Below, one piece after another: positions 8,205 to 16,253 of a DNA stretch of 64,000 bases. Every line of letters starts with the position of its first letter. The stretch's first letter is position 1. This DNA is from an uncultured Caldilineaceae bacterium (lineage in GTDB: Bacteria; Chloroflexota; Anaerolineae; Caldilineales; Caldilineaceae): assembly GCA_958295915.1 (NCBI GenBank), contig OY282381.1, positions 4,486,722 through 4,550,721 of the forward strand, in the 5' to 3' direction. The notes beneath the pieces were generated by a model. It was not told the DNA's origin. It did no database searches and saw only the letters and a program-made list of their open reading frames with translations. Position numbers and translations under genes: made by a program.

Positions 8205-9458
8205 GGTTTGTCGAAGCCGCCAGGTGTCCCGCAGATAGGCGAGTTGCCCGCCAACAATCGTGGCAACGACCTGCGCCTCTGCGTCCAGCAGCGTAAGGTC
8301 GGCGCGTAAACCGACTTCGATGCGGCCCACTTCGTTGTCGACCCCCATCATCTGCGCCTGAGAGAGGCTTGTCACCGGCCAGGCTTCCGCCAGAGACCAG
8401 CCAGTGGCTGTCAGAAAGTTGCGCAGAGCCACATCTAACGTCAGAACCGAACCAGCAAGCGTGCCGTCTTCCAGCCGGCAGGCGCCATCCTCAACAATGA
8501 CCGACAGGCCGCCCATGTCGTAGCGTCCCGAGCCCATACCCGCGGCCCGAATGGCATCGCTGATCAGCAGCGTGCGGGCCGGCCCCTTGCAGCGACCGAG
8601 AATCCGCATAGCCGTTGGATGCACGTGGATCCCGTCCGCAATCAACTGCGCATAAACTCTATCGTCGCTTAGAACTGCGCCCACAGCGCCTGGTTGGCGG
8701 TGGTGCAAGCCGGTCATCGCGTTGTAGGTGTGCGTGGCTTGAGAGGCGCCTGCATCGACAGCAGCGCTTGTCTGTTCGAATGTGGCAGCCGTATGGCCAA
8801 GCGCAACCCGTACCCCTGCCGCCAGCGCTTTTTCAATCAGTGCCCCCGCGCCCGCTTCTTCCGGAGCCAGCGTAATCATCCGCACCGGCCCCACAGCCAA
8901 AAGCTCTTCAAATTCCTGAATACTTGGCGGGCGCGCAAAGGCCGGATTCTGCGCGCCGGGGAACTGTGGGCTGATGTACGGTCCTTCCAGATGGACTCCG
9001 AGAATGCGGGCGCCGGTCTGCCTCGCTTCATCCGCAAATCGGGCCACATTCGCGACCGCAGCCAGGGTATCGGCGTGGGAGGCGGTGACCGTTGTGGCGT
9101 AGAAGCCAGTCACGCCATGCTGGGCCACGAATCGACAGATCGCCTCCAAACTGTCCGCGGTGGCGTCCATCACATCAGCGCCGCCGCCGCCGTGAATGTG
9201 CGCATCGATGAAGCCAGGCAGAAGTTTGCAGCCGCGGCCGTCGAGAAACTGTCCATCCAGGTGGATGACTTCATTGTGCCACGGGCCGATCCGCGCGCCG
9301 GGACATGTGAGGGTAAGGGTATCGCCAGGGGGCACTGCTACGCCGCCAAGAACCGACTGGGCGGTCAGGCCGCGAATGCCGGCGATATCCAGCCGGGAAC
9401 GCAGACGTCTCGCCTGCCAACTGGGAAAGGCTGGAGGCTCAGAATCGAAATTGTTCAA
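8181..9458 (-). CDS. nagA: N-acetylglucosamine-6-phosphate deacetylase
   Basis: 425 aa amidohydrolase that removes acetate from GlcNAc-6-phosphate, feeding amino-sugar recycling. The motifs match the family: LPGFIDAHIHGGGG (HxH), GVHLEGPYIS (metal Glu), ALGHTAAT and ATHTYNAMTGLHHR (His ligands), and LISDAIRAAGMGSG (catalytic Asp). It follows glgB directly. The glgB stop is at 9461-9459 and the only usable start I see is TTG at 9458, giving TAATTG with no spacer. A start further in, for example a GTG near 9345, is possible but would remove part of the N-terminal strand region. It is the third gene of the glycogen operon. The C-terminal NYELDNS comes from a repeat. Confidence 0.9.
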   Translation of the reverse strand: MNNFDSEPPAFPSWQARRLRSRLDIAGIRGLTAQSVLGGVAVPPGDTLTLTCPGARIGPWHNEVIHLDGQFLDGRGCKLLPGFIDAHIHGGGGADVMDATADSLEAICRFVAQHGVTGFYATTVTASHADTLAAVANVARFADEARQTGARILGVHLEGPYISPQFPGAQNPAFARPPSIQEFEELLAVGPVRMITLAPEEAGAGALIEKALAAGVRVALGHTAATFEQTSAAVDAGASQATHTYNAMTGLHHRQPGAVGAVLSDDRVYAQLIADGIHVHPTAMRILGRCKGPARTLLISDAIRAAGMGSGRYDMGGLSVIVEDGACRLEDGTLAGSVLTLDVALRNFLTATGWSLAEAWPVTSLSQAQMMGVDNEVGRIEVGLRADLTLLDAEAQVVATIVGGQLAYLRDTWRLRQTNYELDNS

Positions 9459-9487
9459 TTAGAAACTCTCCAATTCGTAATTCCCAA
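9457..9487. repeat. AATTACGAATT element, copy B (glgB/nagA junction)
   Basis: On the minus strand it encodes the last residues of glgB (NYELESF) and contains its stop. About 24 of 26 bases match copy C at the 3' end of the alpha-2-macroglobulin gene. Confidence 0.7.
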
Positions 9488-11480
9488 TTTTCAAATACAA
9501 GACGCCCAGCGGAGGCAGATTCATGGCCGCAGAATAGGAAGCGTTTTGCCACGCGATCTCTTCCGCTTGCAAGGGAGACGGGTTATGGATACCGCTGCCT
9601 CCATACATCGGCCAATCGCTGTTGAGGATCTCCTGGTAGCGGCCTGGAGCAGGCAAACCGACCCGATACCCCAATCGCGGCGCCGGCGTGCAGTTACAGA
9701 CGACGACAATACTGCCTCCGCCCTCTGCGTCCCTACGCACAAAACTGACGACCGAGTGATCTACGTCATGGCAATCGATCCATTGAAACCCTGCCCGATT
9801 GGCATCGACCTGGTGTAGAGCCCTTTCGCTGAGATAAAGTTGATTACAGTCCCGAATGAAGCGCTGCAAGTTCTGGTGATCCTCGAGCTCCAGCAGATGC
9901 CAATCTAAACCGGCGGTTTCTGTCCATTCCCGCCATTGGCCGAATTCCCCACCCATAAATAGCAGTTTTTTGCCCGGATGAGCGTTCATGAGACCGTATA
10001 GCAGACGCAAATGAGCGAACTTTTGCCACACGTCACCAGGCATTTTGTCGAGCATCGACTTTTTGAGATGAACGACTTCGTCGTGGCTGAGCGCGAGAAT
10101 GAAATTCTCGCTGAAGGCGTAGCTCAGGCTATATGTGATAAGGTTATGATTGTTGCGACGGAATAGCGGATCCATCTCGAAGAACCTGAGGGTATCGTGC
10201 ATCCACCCCATATTCCATTTGTAATCGAACCCCAGACCGCCGCTGTGCGTGGGACGGGAAACCATCGGCCAGATGGAGCTTTCTTCCGCAATCGTCAGAA
10301 CGCCAGGCGCCCGTTCGTGTAGCGCGTCGTTTACCTGACGCAAAAAGGCGATGGCTTCGAGGTTCTCCTGACCGCCGTATCGATTCGGAATCCACTGGCC
10401 CTCCTCCCGACTGTAGTCCAAATAGAGCATTGAAGCCACCGCGTCCACCCGCAGCCCGTCTATATGATACTCTTCCACCCAAAACAGAGCGCTTGCAAGC
10501 AGGAAATTGCGCACTTCGTTACGACTGTAATCGAAGATCTTCGTGCCCCAGTCAGGATGTTCCCCCTGTCGGGGATCTGCGTACTCATAGAGGGGGACGC
10601 CGTCGAAGAAAGCCAGCCCATGAGCGTCTTTTGGGAAGTGAGCCGGCGCCCAATCCAGAATAACGCCGATTCCGTGCTTGTGGCAGTGATCGACAAAGTA
10701 CTTGAAATCATCTGGCGTGCCGAAACGGCTGGTGGGCGCGAAGTACCCTACGCTCTGATATCCCCAGGATCCGTCGAAAGGGTGTTCTGTTATGGGCAGG
10801 AGTTCAATGTGGGTATAGTGCATTCCTTTCACATACGCGACCAACTGGTGCGCCAGCTCCCGATACCCCAGAAAGCCATTGTCCGCAGGCGCCCGTCGCC
10901 AACTACCCAGATGGACTTCGTAGATGTTCAGAGGCTGAGCCAGCGTTTGCCTTCGAGGCCGATCCGCGACCCATTCCTTATCTCCCCAGACGTAGCCGTC
11001 CAGCGACCAGATGCGGGAAGCGGTCCCCGGTGGCTCCTCTGCATAGAATCCATACGGATCGGATTTGTCAATCCTGTGTTCTGGTAGAGGCAACCCGTGT
11101 GGTTGCCCAGGTACGTGAGAAGGGAGTTGGATGGAATATTTATATTCGCCTTGCGCGGGTACGTTCGGGATGAAAAGCTCCCAGATCCCCTCCCTGTAGG
11201 AATGCATGGGATGGACTCGATGGTCCCAGCCGTTGAAGGGGCCAATCACGCTTACCCCTTGAGCATTGGGCGCCCAGACAGCGAAATGCACCCCGGTGAC
11301 GCCGCCCACTGCGCGGAAGTGCGCGCCAAATTTCTTGTAGCTATAGAGAAAATTGCCTTCTCCGTACAAGTAGGCCTCATCATCTGTGAACCAGGATTCA
11401 GCGTAGAGGCCGATCTGCGCGCCGACCGCATCGCAACCTATACCCGCACATCCCCGCGCTGACTGCATAGCGACTTTCAC
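9459..11480 (-). CDS. glgB: 1,4-alpha-glucan branching enzyme
   Basis: GH13 enzyme that creates alpha-1,6 branches in glycogen. An N-terminal CBM48-like domain (HFAVWAPNAQGVSVIGPFNG) is followed by the GH13 barrel: VILDWAPAHFPKDAHGL, GLRVDAVASMLY (nucleophile Asp about residue 346), LTIAEES (acid/base Glu about 399) and LALSHDEVVH (third carboxylate). Then comes the C-terminal beta domain. The frame is open upstream of 11480, but a GTG there overlaps the previous stop as GTGA, the classic coupling overlap, so I place the start there. An ATG at 11468 is the alternative. Its C-terminal tail NYELESF is repeat-derived. Confidence 0.93.
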   Translation of the reverse strand: MKVAMQSARGCAGIGCDAVGAQIGLYAESWFTDDEAYLYGEGNFLYSYKKFGAHFRAVGGVTGVHFAVWAPNAQGVSVIGPFNGWDHRVHPMHSYREGIWELFIPNVPAQGEYKYSIQLPSHVPGQPHGLPLPEHRIDKSDPYGFYAEEPPGTASRIWSLDGYVWGDKEWVADRPRRQTLAQPLNIYEVHLGSWRRAPADNGFLGYRELAHQLVAYVKGMHYTHIELLPITEHPFDGSWGYQSVGYFAPTSRFGTPDDFKYFVDHCHKHGIGVILDWAPAHFPKDAHGLAFFDGVPLYEYADPRQGEHPDWGTKIFDYSRNEVRNFLLASALFWVEEYHIDGLRVDAVASMLYLDYSREEGQWIPNRYGGQENLEAIAFLRQVNDALHERAPGVLTIAEESSIWPMVSRPTHSGGLGFDYKWNMGWMHDTLRFFEMDPLFRRNNHNLITYSLSYAFSENFILALSHDEVVHLKKSMLDKMPGDVWQKFAHLRLLYGLMNAHPGKKLLFMGGEFGQWREWTETAGLDWHLLELEDHQNLQRFIRDCNQLYLSERALHQVDANRAGFQWIDCHDVDHSVVSFVRRDAEGGGSIVVVCNCTPAPRLGYRVGLPAPGRYQEILNSDWPMYGGSGIHNPSPLQAEEIAWQNASYSAAMNLPPLGVLYLKIGNYELESF

Positions 11481-13405
11481 CCGCACGCTTTCTTCAGTCC
11501 CGGCAGAAAAAACGATTCCACTACTACATTCCAACTCATCCCCTGGGCCAGGGCGCTGCCAATTCGGATCTGTTCAGCCATCTGCTCGCGACTGGTGACC
11601 AATTGCTTGAAAACGCGCCGGGCCGTGGCGCTGGCAGTGCGGCCTTCGATCCTGTCCCGCATCTCCTGGTTGATGGTCAGCGCGTCTTGAGCGGAGTCGG
11701 GCGCGTACCGCTCAGGCAGGCGTATGTAATCGGCAACCACCAGTAGGGTCGGCGTCTGTGCCTGCCCTGGGCAGCCACAAGGGTCGCCCCTACCCCAGTT
11801 GCCCCCATCATCAGGCCGGAAGCCAGGAACAGCGGGCATCCCGCCCGCATAGGGCAAGCCCTCAGCGTTTCCAAGTATGTCGGCAGACAACACCCCCTGT
11901 TGTCCGAGATTCTTCGCCACTCGCTTGACAAAACCAATGCAACCACACACGTTGCTCAGGCAGGAGATCGCGCCGGAGTTGATAGGTTCCACCTGCGCGA
12001 TGCCGAACGGTTCGTAGATGCTCTGCCCGAACTCCAGATCGCTGCCGCGGCGGATGTCCATAAACTCCATATCCGCCGGCATGCGCGCGCCACATCGCTC
12101 CCGGTTCCAGCCGAACTGATTGATCAACACGATTCGGCCGTTGCGGGCAGACCGGTTGAAGGGTTCGACATCTTCAAAAAAGAATGGCGCTTCCGCTCCG
12201 ATCAGGTCGCCGTTATCTGCCCGGTGGCCCACGGGCCAGCTATAGTCCGCTTCCCACCCGCGCACCCAAGCCGGCTGCCGACCAGCCGGCTGGCTGGTGC
12301 TGAGCGCGAACAGCACTGCCGTTTTCCCAGACGAACGCAATATCCGCTCCAGGTGCGCCATCACCCGCACGTCTCGCCATAATCCTTTGGAAAGGACGAG
12401 CCGAGCGACATGTGTAAAGACGTAATCCGGGCTGAAGCCGAGCAGAGTACGGCAATATTCCTGCAATCGGCGCTTGGAATCCAGCCGATCTTCCACACAT
12501 ACCTCAGTTGCGTCGATTCCGTTGTAGACGAGATCGATAGTGCAATCAGTAAAAGGGCCGCCCAGAAAGCGCAGTTCCTCCATCACCAGATCGCCGACAG
12601 CGAAAATAGTATTGCAGCGAGCCGCTTGCTGAATGATCGCATGCTTGAAATAGTGACTCTGGTCGCCGAAAACCGTTTCTAAAGGCAGATGAGAGTCTTG
12701 GGCGCGCAACAGCGCGTTGTAGAAGCGGGTGTCGTGACCGCTGTGGTTTTCCACAAGCAGGCGGGCCGTCGCCATTTCGTGGGCATAGAAGACCGTGCGC
12801 CATTGTTCCGGCTCATTCATCTGCGCGGCAAAGATAACGGGCATTCCTAGCCATTCGTGGGCGATGATCACCCGCTCATGTGGAGAGAGTCCAGCATCGA
12901 CGCCCAGTGCCTTGAGCCCGGCAAAGAGAGGCTGGGCAATAGAAAGGTACAGGTTGTACTCGTCATCATGGCTGTAGCGCTGGCTGTCAATGCCGTAGTG
13001 CTCCCAGAGAAAATAACAGAATGTCGACACATGGGCCATGTCCGGGTTGCTGGCATCGACCAGCAAAATCTCGTGAACAGCATCTCCAAACCGACGCGCC
13101 CCGTACAGAAGCGCCACCTGATAGGTCCGCTCGACCATGCGCAGGGCCTGCTGGGTCGGCTCGTCAATGCCATCAAAGATTCCGTGTAGGCTGCTGTAGT
13201 GAATCTGCAGGTGATTGCGAGGACTGTTCAGCCGTTCCATCTGCAGCGCATCCCCGCCGAACAACGGGCCTGCCAAAATACTGCGCTCTACGCGCTCATT
13301 GTATCTTCTGGCGCCCAGAAGCCCGTCCAGAACGGCGCCGATTCCACCCATTTTTATGCCTGCTTCGTGGGTAGCGTGAATCACCAGCGGAATGTTGTTG
13401 GACAA
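11477..13405 (-). CDS. Glycogen/starch synthase-like glycosyltransferase
   Basis: Predicted GT-B glycosyltransferase related to glycogen synthase (GT5): VIHATHEAGIKMGGIGAVLDG at the N-terminus (the K-x-GG nucleotide-sugar loop), HEWLGMP, LVYNGID, HVARLVLSKGLWRD, and QSIYEPFGIAQVEP near the C-terminus (the E-x7-E type acceptor region). It should elongate the glucan that glgB branches. The frame is open to an ATG at 13585, but the TTG at 13405 has GGAG six bases upstream, begins where homology-like sequence begins, and leaves a promoter and a repeat copy outside the gene. An in-frame repeat near 11755-11800 adds GNWGRGDPCGCPGQ. It is the first gene of the glgB/nagA operon. The exact sugar donor is unproven. 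Confidence 0.82.
   Translation of the reverse strand: MSNNIPLVIHATHEAGIKMGGIGAVLDGLLGARRYNERVERSILAGPLFGGDALQMERLNSPRNHLQIHYSSLHGIFDGIDEPTQQALRMVERTYQVALLYGARRFGDAVHEILLVDASNPDMAHVSTFCYFLWEHYGIDSQRYSHDDEYNLYLSIAQPLFAGLKALGVDAGLSPHERVIIAHEWLGMPVIFAAQMNEPEQWRTVFYAHEMATARLLVENHSGHDTRFYNALLRAQDSHLPLETVFGDQSHYFKHAIIQQAARCNTIFAVGDLVMEELRFLGGPFTDCTIDLVYNGIDATEVCVEDRLDSKRRLQEYCRTLLGFSPDYVFTHVARLVLSKGLWRDVRVMAHLERILRSSGKTAVLFALSTSQPAGRQPAWVRGWEADYSWPVGHRADNGDLIGAEAPFFFEDVEPFNRSARNGRIVLINQFGWNRERCGARMPADMEFMDIRRGSDLEFGQSIYEPFGIAQVEPINSGAISCLSNVCGCIGFVKRVAKNLGQQGVLSADILGNAEGLPYAGGMPAVPGFRPDDGGNWGRGDPCGCPGQAQTPTLLVVADYIRLPERYAPDSAQDALTINQEMRDRIEGRTASATARRVFKQLVTSREQMAEQIRIGSALAQGMSWNVVVESFFLPGLKKACG
11755..11802. 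repeat. GGGCAGCCACAAGGGTCGCCCC repeat inside the glycogen synthase-like gene
   Basis: The stretch around CAGCCACAAGGGTCGCCCC matches the upstream noncoding copy at 13448-13480 (GCGCCCACAAGG, then CGCCCCTGC). It adds Gly/Cys/Pro-rich residues late in the protein. Confidence 0.6.
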
Positions 13406-13447
13406 AACAGTCTCCGATAGTCTTCTGTGAGGCTGACCTTGTGCGCC

Positions 13448-13480
13448 GACCCCGTGGGCGCCCACAAGGAGCGCCCCTGC
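13448..13480. repeat. Noncoding copy of the CCCACAAGG repeat in the glycogen operon leader
   Basis: Lies between the predicted minus-strand promoter and the TTG start at 13405. It shares GGGC-CCACAAGG-CGCCCCT with the in-gene copy at 11755-11802. Confidence 0.55.
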
Positions 13481-13484
13481 TACT

Positions 13485-13493
13485 ATCATAGCA
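13485..13493 (-). promoter_or_regulatory. Extended -10 promoter of the glycogen operon
   Basis: On the minus strand TGCTATGAT forms an extended -10 (TGn plus TATGAT). No good -35 is seen. Transcription would start near 13478, about 73 bases before the TTG start. Confidence 0.35.
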
Positions 13494-13637
13494 CAGGAGA
13501 GCAAGAGCAAACGATAGGAGTATATCCTACCGAAAAAAACGTAATGTCGCCAGATAGCGTTGCATTTTTCATCCAATTGAGGCATGAGCGCCCCTCAGGC
13601 AGCCAATTCCTAACTCCTGCGTTTCCTAATTCCTGCG

Positions 13638-13666
13638 TTGAGAGATGCGCAGAATTGTGCTATGGT
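13638..13666 (+). promoter_or_regulatory. Promoter for the CDP-alcohol phosphatidyltransferase gene
   Basis: TTGAGA (13638-13643), 17 bp, TATGGT (13661-13666), with TGC just before the -10. An ATG at 13645 would lie inside this promoter, which supports the start at 13708. Confidence 0.5.
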
Positions 13667-13707
13667 GGTTCACGTGTTTGTCCAACCGCTGGGAAAGCGT
13701 CTGCTGG

Positions 13708-14880
13708 ATGAATCATAGAAGGGGTGCGCTCCTGCATAAGAGGTGGCGCCGGCTGACTCTGCTCTGTGCATTGTCACTGCCGCTCGGCGCTCTTCTATTG
13801 CGCTGGACTGCCCAGAATCCGGACTTTAACCCCCGCCGCTGGCTCCTGATTGCAGCCCTGACAGTAGCCGGCGAGTTTTGGTTTTTGCGCAGAGCGCTCT
13901 ACCAGAATCATCCCCCCAACAGCCATGAACTCTACCCGGATCTGGGCGCAGCCAATCTGCTGACCATCTGCCGGGGCGTAGCCTATGCGTGGATGGCCGG
14001 CTTCCTTTTTATGCCCCGGCCCGGCGGACGAATAGACTGGCTGCCGGCGTTGCTCTATCTGGGAGCCAGCATCGCTGACTACTTTGATGGCTACCTGGCC
14101 CGCAGAACCAATCACGTATCCCAGCTGGGCGAGACGCTGGACATAGAATACGACGGTATCGGCATACTGGTGGTCATCGCTCTGGCAGTGCAATACGGTC
14201 AACTGCCGGCAGTGTTCCTGCTGGTGGGCGCGGGCAGGCCACTGTTCGTATGGGGAATGCAGTTGCGAAAGTGGATGGGGCTACCCAATCACCCGATGAC
14301 AGAAAGCGATCAACGGCGGCTCGCGGCCGGCCTGTTCATGATCTTCCTGTCGCTCGCGCTCTGGCCGATCTTCGAGCCGCCGGCCACATTCCTGGTTGGA
14401 TCGGTCTTCGGTGGCGCAGTTGCCCTCAGCTTCATCCGGGATTGGCTTGTGACCATTGGTTGGCTGCGGCCGGCCCATCTGACCTACACGCTGTGGCGCT
14501 CCCGCCTGAAGACTTGGATATTCGAATGGCTGCCCGTCGGCCTACGGCTCCTGATTGCCGTACTTGCCGCTCTCTCCATCACAGATATTTTGCTGGACCC
14601 ATCCCCTTGGGCTACGAGAGGGGCTGGGGTAGTGCATTGGTTGTTCGCCCTGATTGGCGCGGTCGGCGGGCTGGCGGCCCTGTTTGGCATCGCGGCCAGA
14701 GGGGCTGCAACGCTTATCATTGCGGCTGCCTATGCAAATTTCGTTCTCGGCAGCCAGACGCGGCAGGATCTTCTTCTGCTGCCACTGGCTTCACTTCTTG
14801 TCATCGTCGGCAACGGCGGCTTCGCCCTCTGGACGCCGGATGAGCGGTGGCTGCGAAGCGGCGCCGGAAAAAATGAGTGA
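13708..14880 (+). CDS. CDP-alcohol phosphatidyltransferase family membrane protein
   Basis: 390 aa with about eight hydrophobic segments. The family signature DG-x2-AR-x8-G-x3-D-x3-D is complete in DGYLARRTNHVSQLGETLD plus IEYD, starting at about residue 127 in a membrane-proximal loop. Members transfer a phospho-alcohol from a CDP-alcohol to a second alcohol in lipid synthesis. The extra hydrophobic C-terminal half is longer than in PgsA or Cls-type members, so the acceptor is unknown. The start is chosen because the promoter TTGAGA-N17-TATGGT lies over the earlier in-frame ATG at 13645. It is transcribed divergently from the glycogen operon. Confidence 0.85.
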   Translation: MNHRRGALLHKRWRRLTLLCALSLPLGALLLRWTAQNPDFNPRRWLLIAALTVAGEFWFLRRALYQNHPPNSHELYPDLGAANLLTICRGVAYAWMAGFLFMPRPGGRIDWLPALLYLGASIADYFDGYLARRTNHVSQLGETLDIEYDGIGILVVIALAVQYGQLPAVFLLVGAGRPLFVWGMQLRKWMGLPNHPMTESDQRRLAAGLFMIFLSLALWPIFEPPATFLVGSVFGGAVALSFIRDWLVTIGWLRPAHLTYTLWRSRLKTWIFEWLPVGLRLLIAVLAALSITDILLDPSPWATRGAGVVHWLFALIGAVGGLAALFGIAARGAATLIIAAAYANFVLGSQTRQDLLLLPLASLLVIVGNGGFALWTPDERWLRSGAGKNE

Positions 14881-14948
14881 CCTGAGGGCGATTGCTCTCA
14901 AGAGAGGTAGGTATTCCAGAACGCTCTTTGCATAGTGAGAAATCAGCG

Positions 14949-14977
14949 TTGAGAAAAACGCAATTTTATGCTATTAT
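14949..14977 (+). promoter_or_regulatory. Strong sigma-70-type promoter
   Basis: TTGAGA (14949-14954), a 17-bp spacer, and TATTAT (14972-14977) preceded by TGC (extended -10). It should drive the small membrane frame at 14998 and the D-threonine aldolase-like gene at 15149. Confidence 0.6.
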
Positions 14978-14997
14978 AGCGCGGTCAATCTTTTCCA

Positions 14998-15189
14998 TTG
15001 GGGCGGAATGCCAAAGTTGAGTTCATACAAGGAGGCAGAAGCCAACTGATTAGTTGGAGAGCCCTCATCCGCTGGGCTTTGATGGCCTTTGCAGCGGTGA
15101 CGGTGATTGCCTACTTCCTGTTACTGTATATAGAACAGAGGGAACGCTATGCGCATCCAAGATCTGGAAACGCCGATTGGTGTCGTTGA
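14998..15189 (+). CDS. Possible small membrane protein
   Basis: A frame of up to 63 codons with one convincing hydrophobic helix (WALMAFAAVTVIAYFLLLYI) followed by a charged tail. It lies directly after a good promoter and overlaps the next gene by 41 bases. The start is uncertain: TTG at 14998 has no ribosome site, while AAGGAGG near 15030 would favour a later non-ATG start. I do not recognise a family. It may be only the leader of the downstream gene. Confidence 0.3.
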   Translation: MGRNAKVEFIQGGRSQLISWRALIRWALMAFAAVTVIAYFLLLYIEQRERYAHPRSGNADWCR

Positions 15190-16195
15190 TCTGGACCGAT
15201 TGTCCGCCAATATCAAGCGACTGCAGGCATACCTGGACGGCCACGACATCGACAACCGGCCCCACATCAAGACACACCGTATCCCGGCAATCGCTCACAT
15301 GCAGTTAGAGGCCGGCGCGGTCGGCATCACCTGCCAGACTCTGACCGAAGCGGAGGTGATGTGCAGCGCTGGCATCCACGATATCTTTCTGCCTTACAAT
15401 TTGCTTAGTCCGACCAAACTGAAACGGTTGATCTATCTGACCCGGCGAGCCAAGATCAGCGTCACAGCGGACTCCGCCCGTACTGTGGCAGGCTACGCCG
15501 ACGCGGCCGAAAAGGAAGGAACAAGCCTGCCGGTGCTGATCGAAATGGACGGCGGCGCGCAGCGTTGTGGCGTGACGACGCCAGAGGGCGTGCAGGCGTT
15601 GGCCCGACAGATCGACAGCGCGCCTTACCTGCAATTTGGCGGGTTAATGGTCTACCCTTCCAGCGCCGAAGCGAACGCATTTATTGCCGAGACGAAGATG
15701 CTGCTGGCTCAAGCCGGGCTGGCCTCCGAGCGGGTCAGCGGCGGCAGCTCCTTTTCTATGTGGCAAGCCCACGAGTTTACAGAAATCACCGAACACCGGG
15801 CGGGCATGTATGTGTATGGTGACCGCAATCTGGTTGATGCCGCTGTAATGACCTTGGGCGACTGCTCCTATTCCGTCCTGGCGACGGTTGTTAGCAAGCC
15901 GACGAACGATCGGGTAGTGTTGGACTCGGGCAGCAAAGCCCTGGCCGCAGACATGGCCAGAAAGTCACCGGGTTACGGCCTGATTGTGGAGCATCCAGAG
16001 GCCGTGCTCTTCAAGCTGTCGGAGGAACACGGGCACGTGGATGTCTCCCAGTGCCTTCAGAAGCCGGAGATCGGCGACCGGGTGACGGTCCTCGTCAACC
16101 ATTGCTGCGTCTCCAACAATCTCTTTCAGCGAATTGTCGGTCATAGAAACGGTGAAGTGGAATTGGAGTGGCCGATCTTGGCAAAAGGGTGGTGA
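15149..16195 (+). CDS. D-threonine aldolase / D-serine dehydratase-like PLP enzyme
   Basis: 348 aa fold-type III PLP enzyme with an alanine-racemase N-terminal barrel. It begins TPIGVVDLDRLSANI, and HIKTH places the PLP lysine at residue 41. EMDGGAQRCGV and GGSSFSMW are typical of the low-specificity D-threonine aldolase/D-serine dehydratase group. The C-terminal domain has VVLDSGSKALAAD and VNHCCVSNN, the latter matching the H-x-C metal site of the family. It probably cleaves a D-3-hydroxy-amino acid to glycine and aldehyde, or deaminates D-serine; the substrate cannot be settled. An AGAGGGA ribosome site precedes the ATG. Confidence 0.85.
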   Translation: MRIQDLETPIGVVDLDRLSANIKRLQAYLDGHDIDNRPHIKTHRIPAIAHMQLEAGAVGITCQTLTEAEVMCSAGIHDIFLPYNLLSPTKLKRLIYLTRRAKISVTADSARTVAGYADAAEKEGTSLPVLIEMDGGAQRCGVTTPEGVQALARQIDSAPYLQFGGLMVYPSSAEANAFIAETKMLLAQAGLASERVSGGSSFSMWQAHEFTEITEHRAGMYVYGDRNLVDAAVMTLGDCSYSVLATVVSKPTNDRVVLDSGSKALAADMARKSPGYGLIVEHPEAVLFKLSEEHGHVDVSQCLQKPEIGDRVTVLVNHCCVSNNLFQRIVGHRNGEVELEWPILAKGW

Positions 16196-16253
16196 GGGGA
16201 ATGGAAAATGAACTCGGATCTCTGAACTGCCCCAGCGTTGCCGGGAAATAGCG

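Noticed and set aside
8694..9818. 374-codon plus frame opposite nagA/glgB
   Set aside because: Antisense to conserved enzyme motifs on minus; no recognisable domain.
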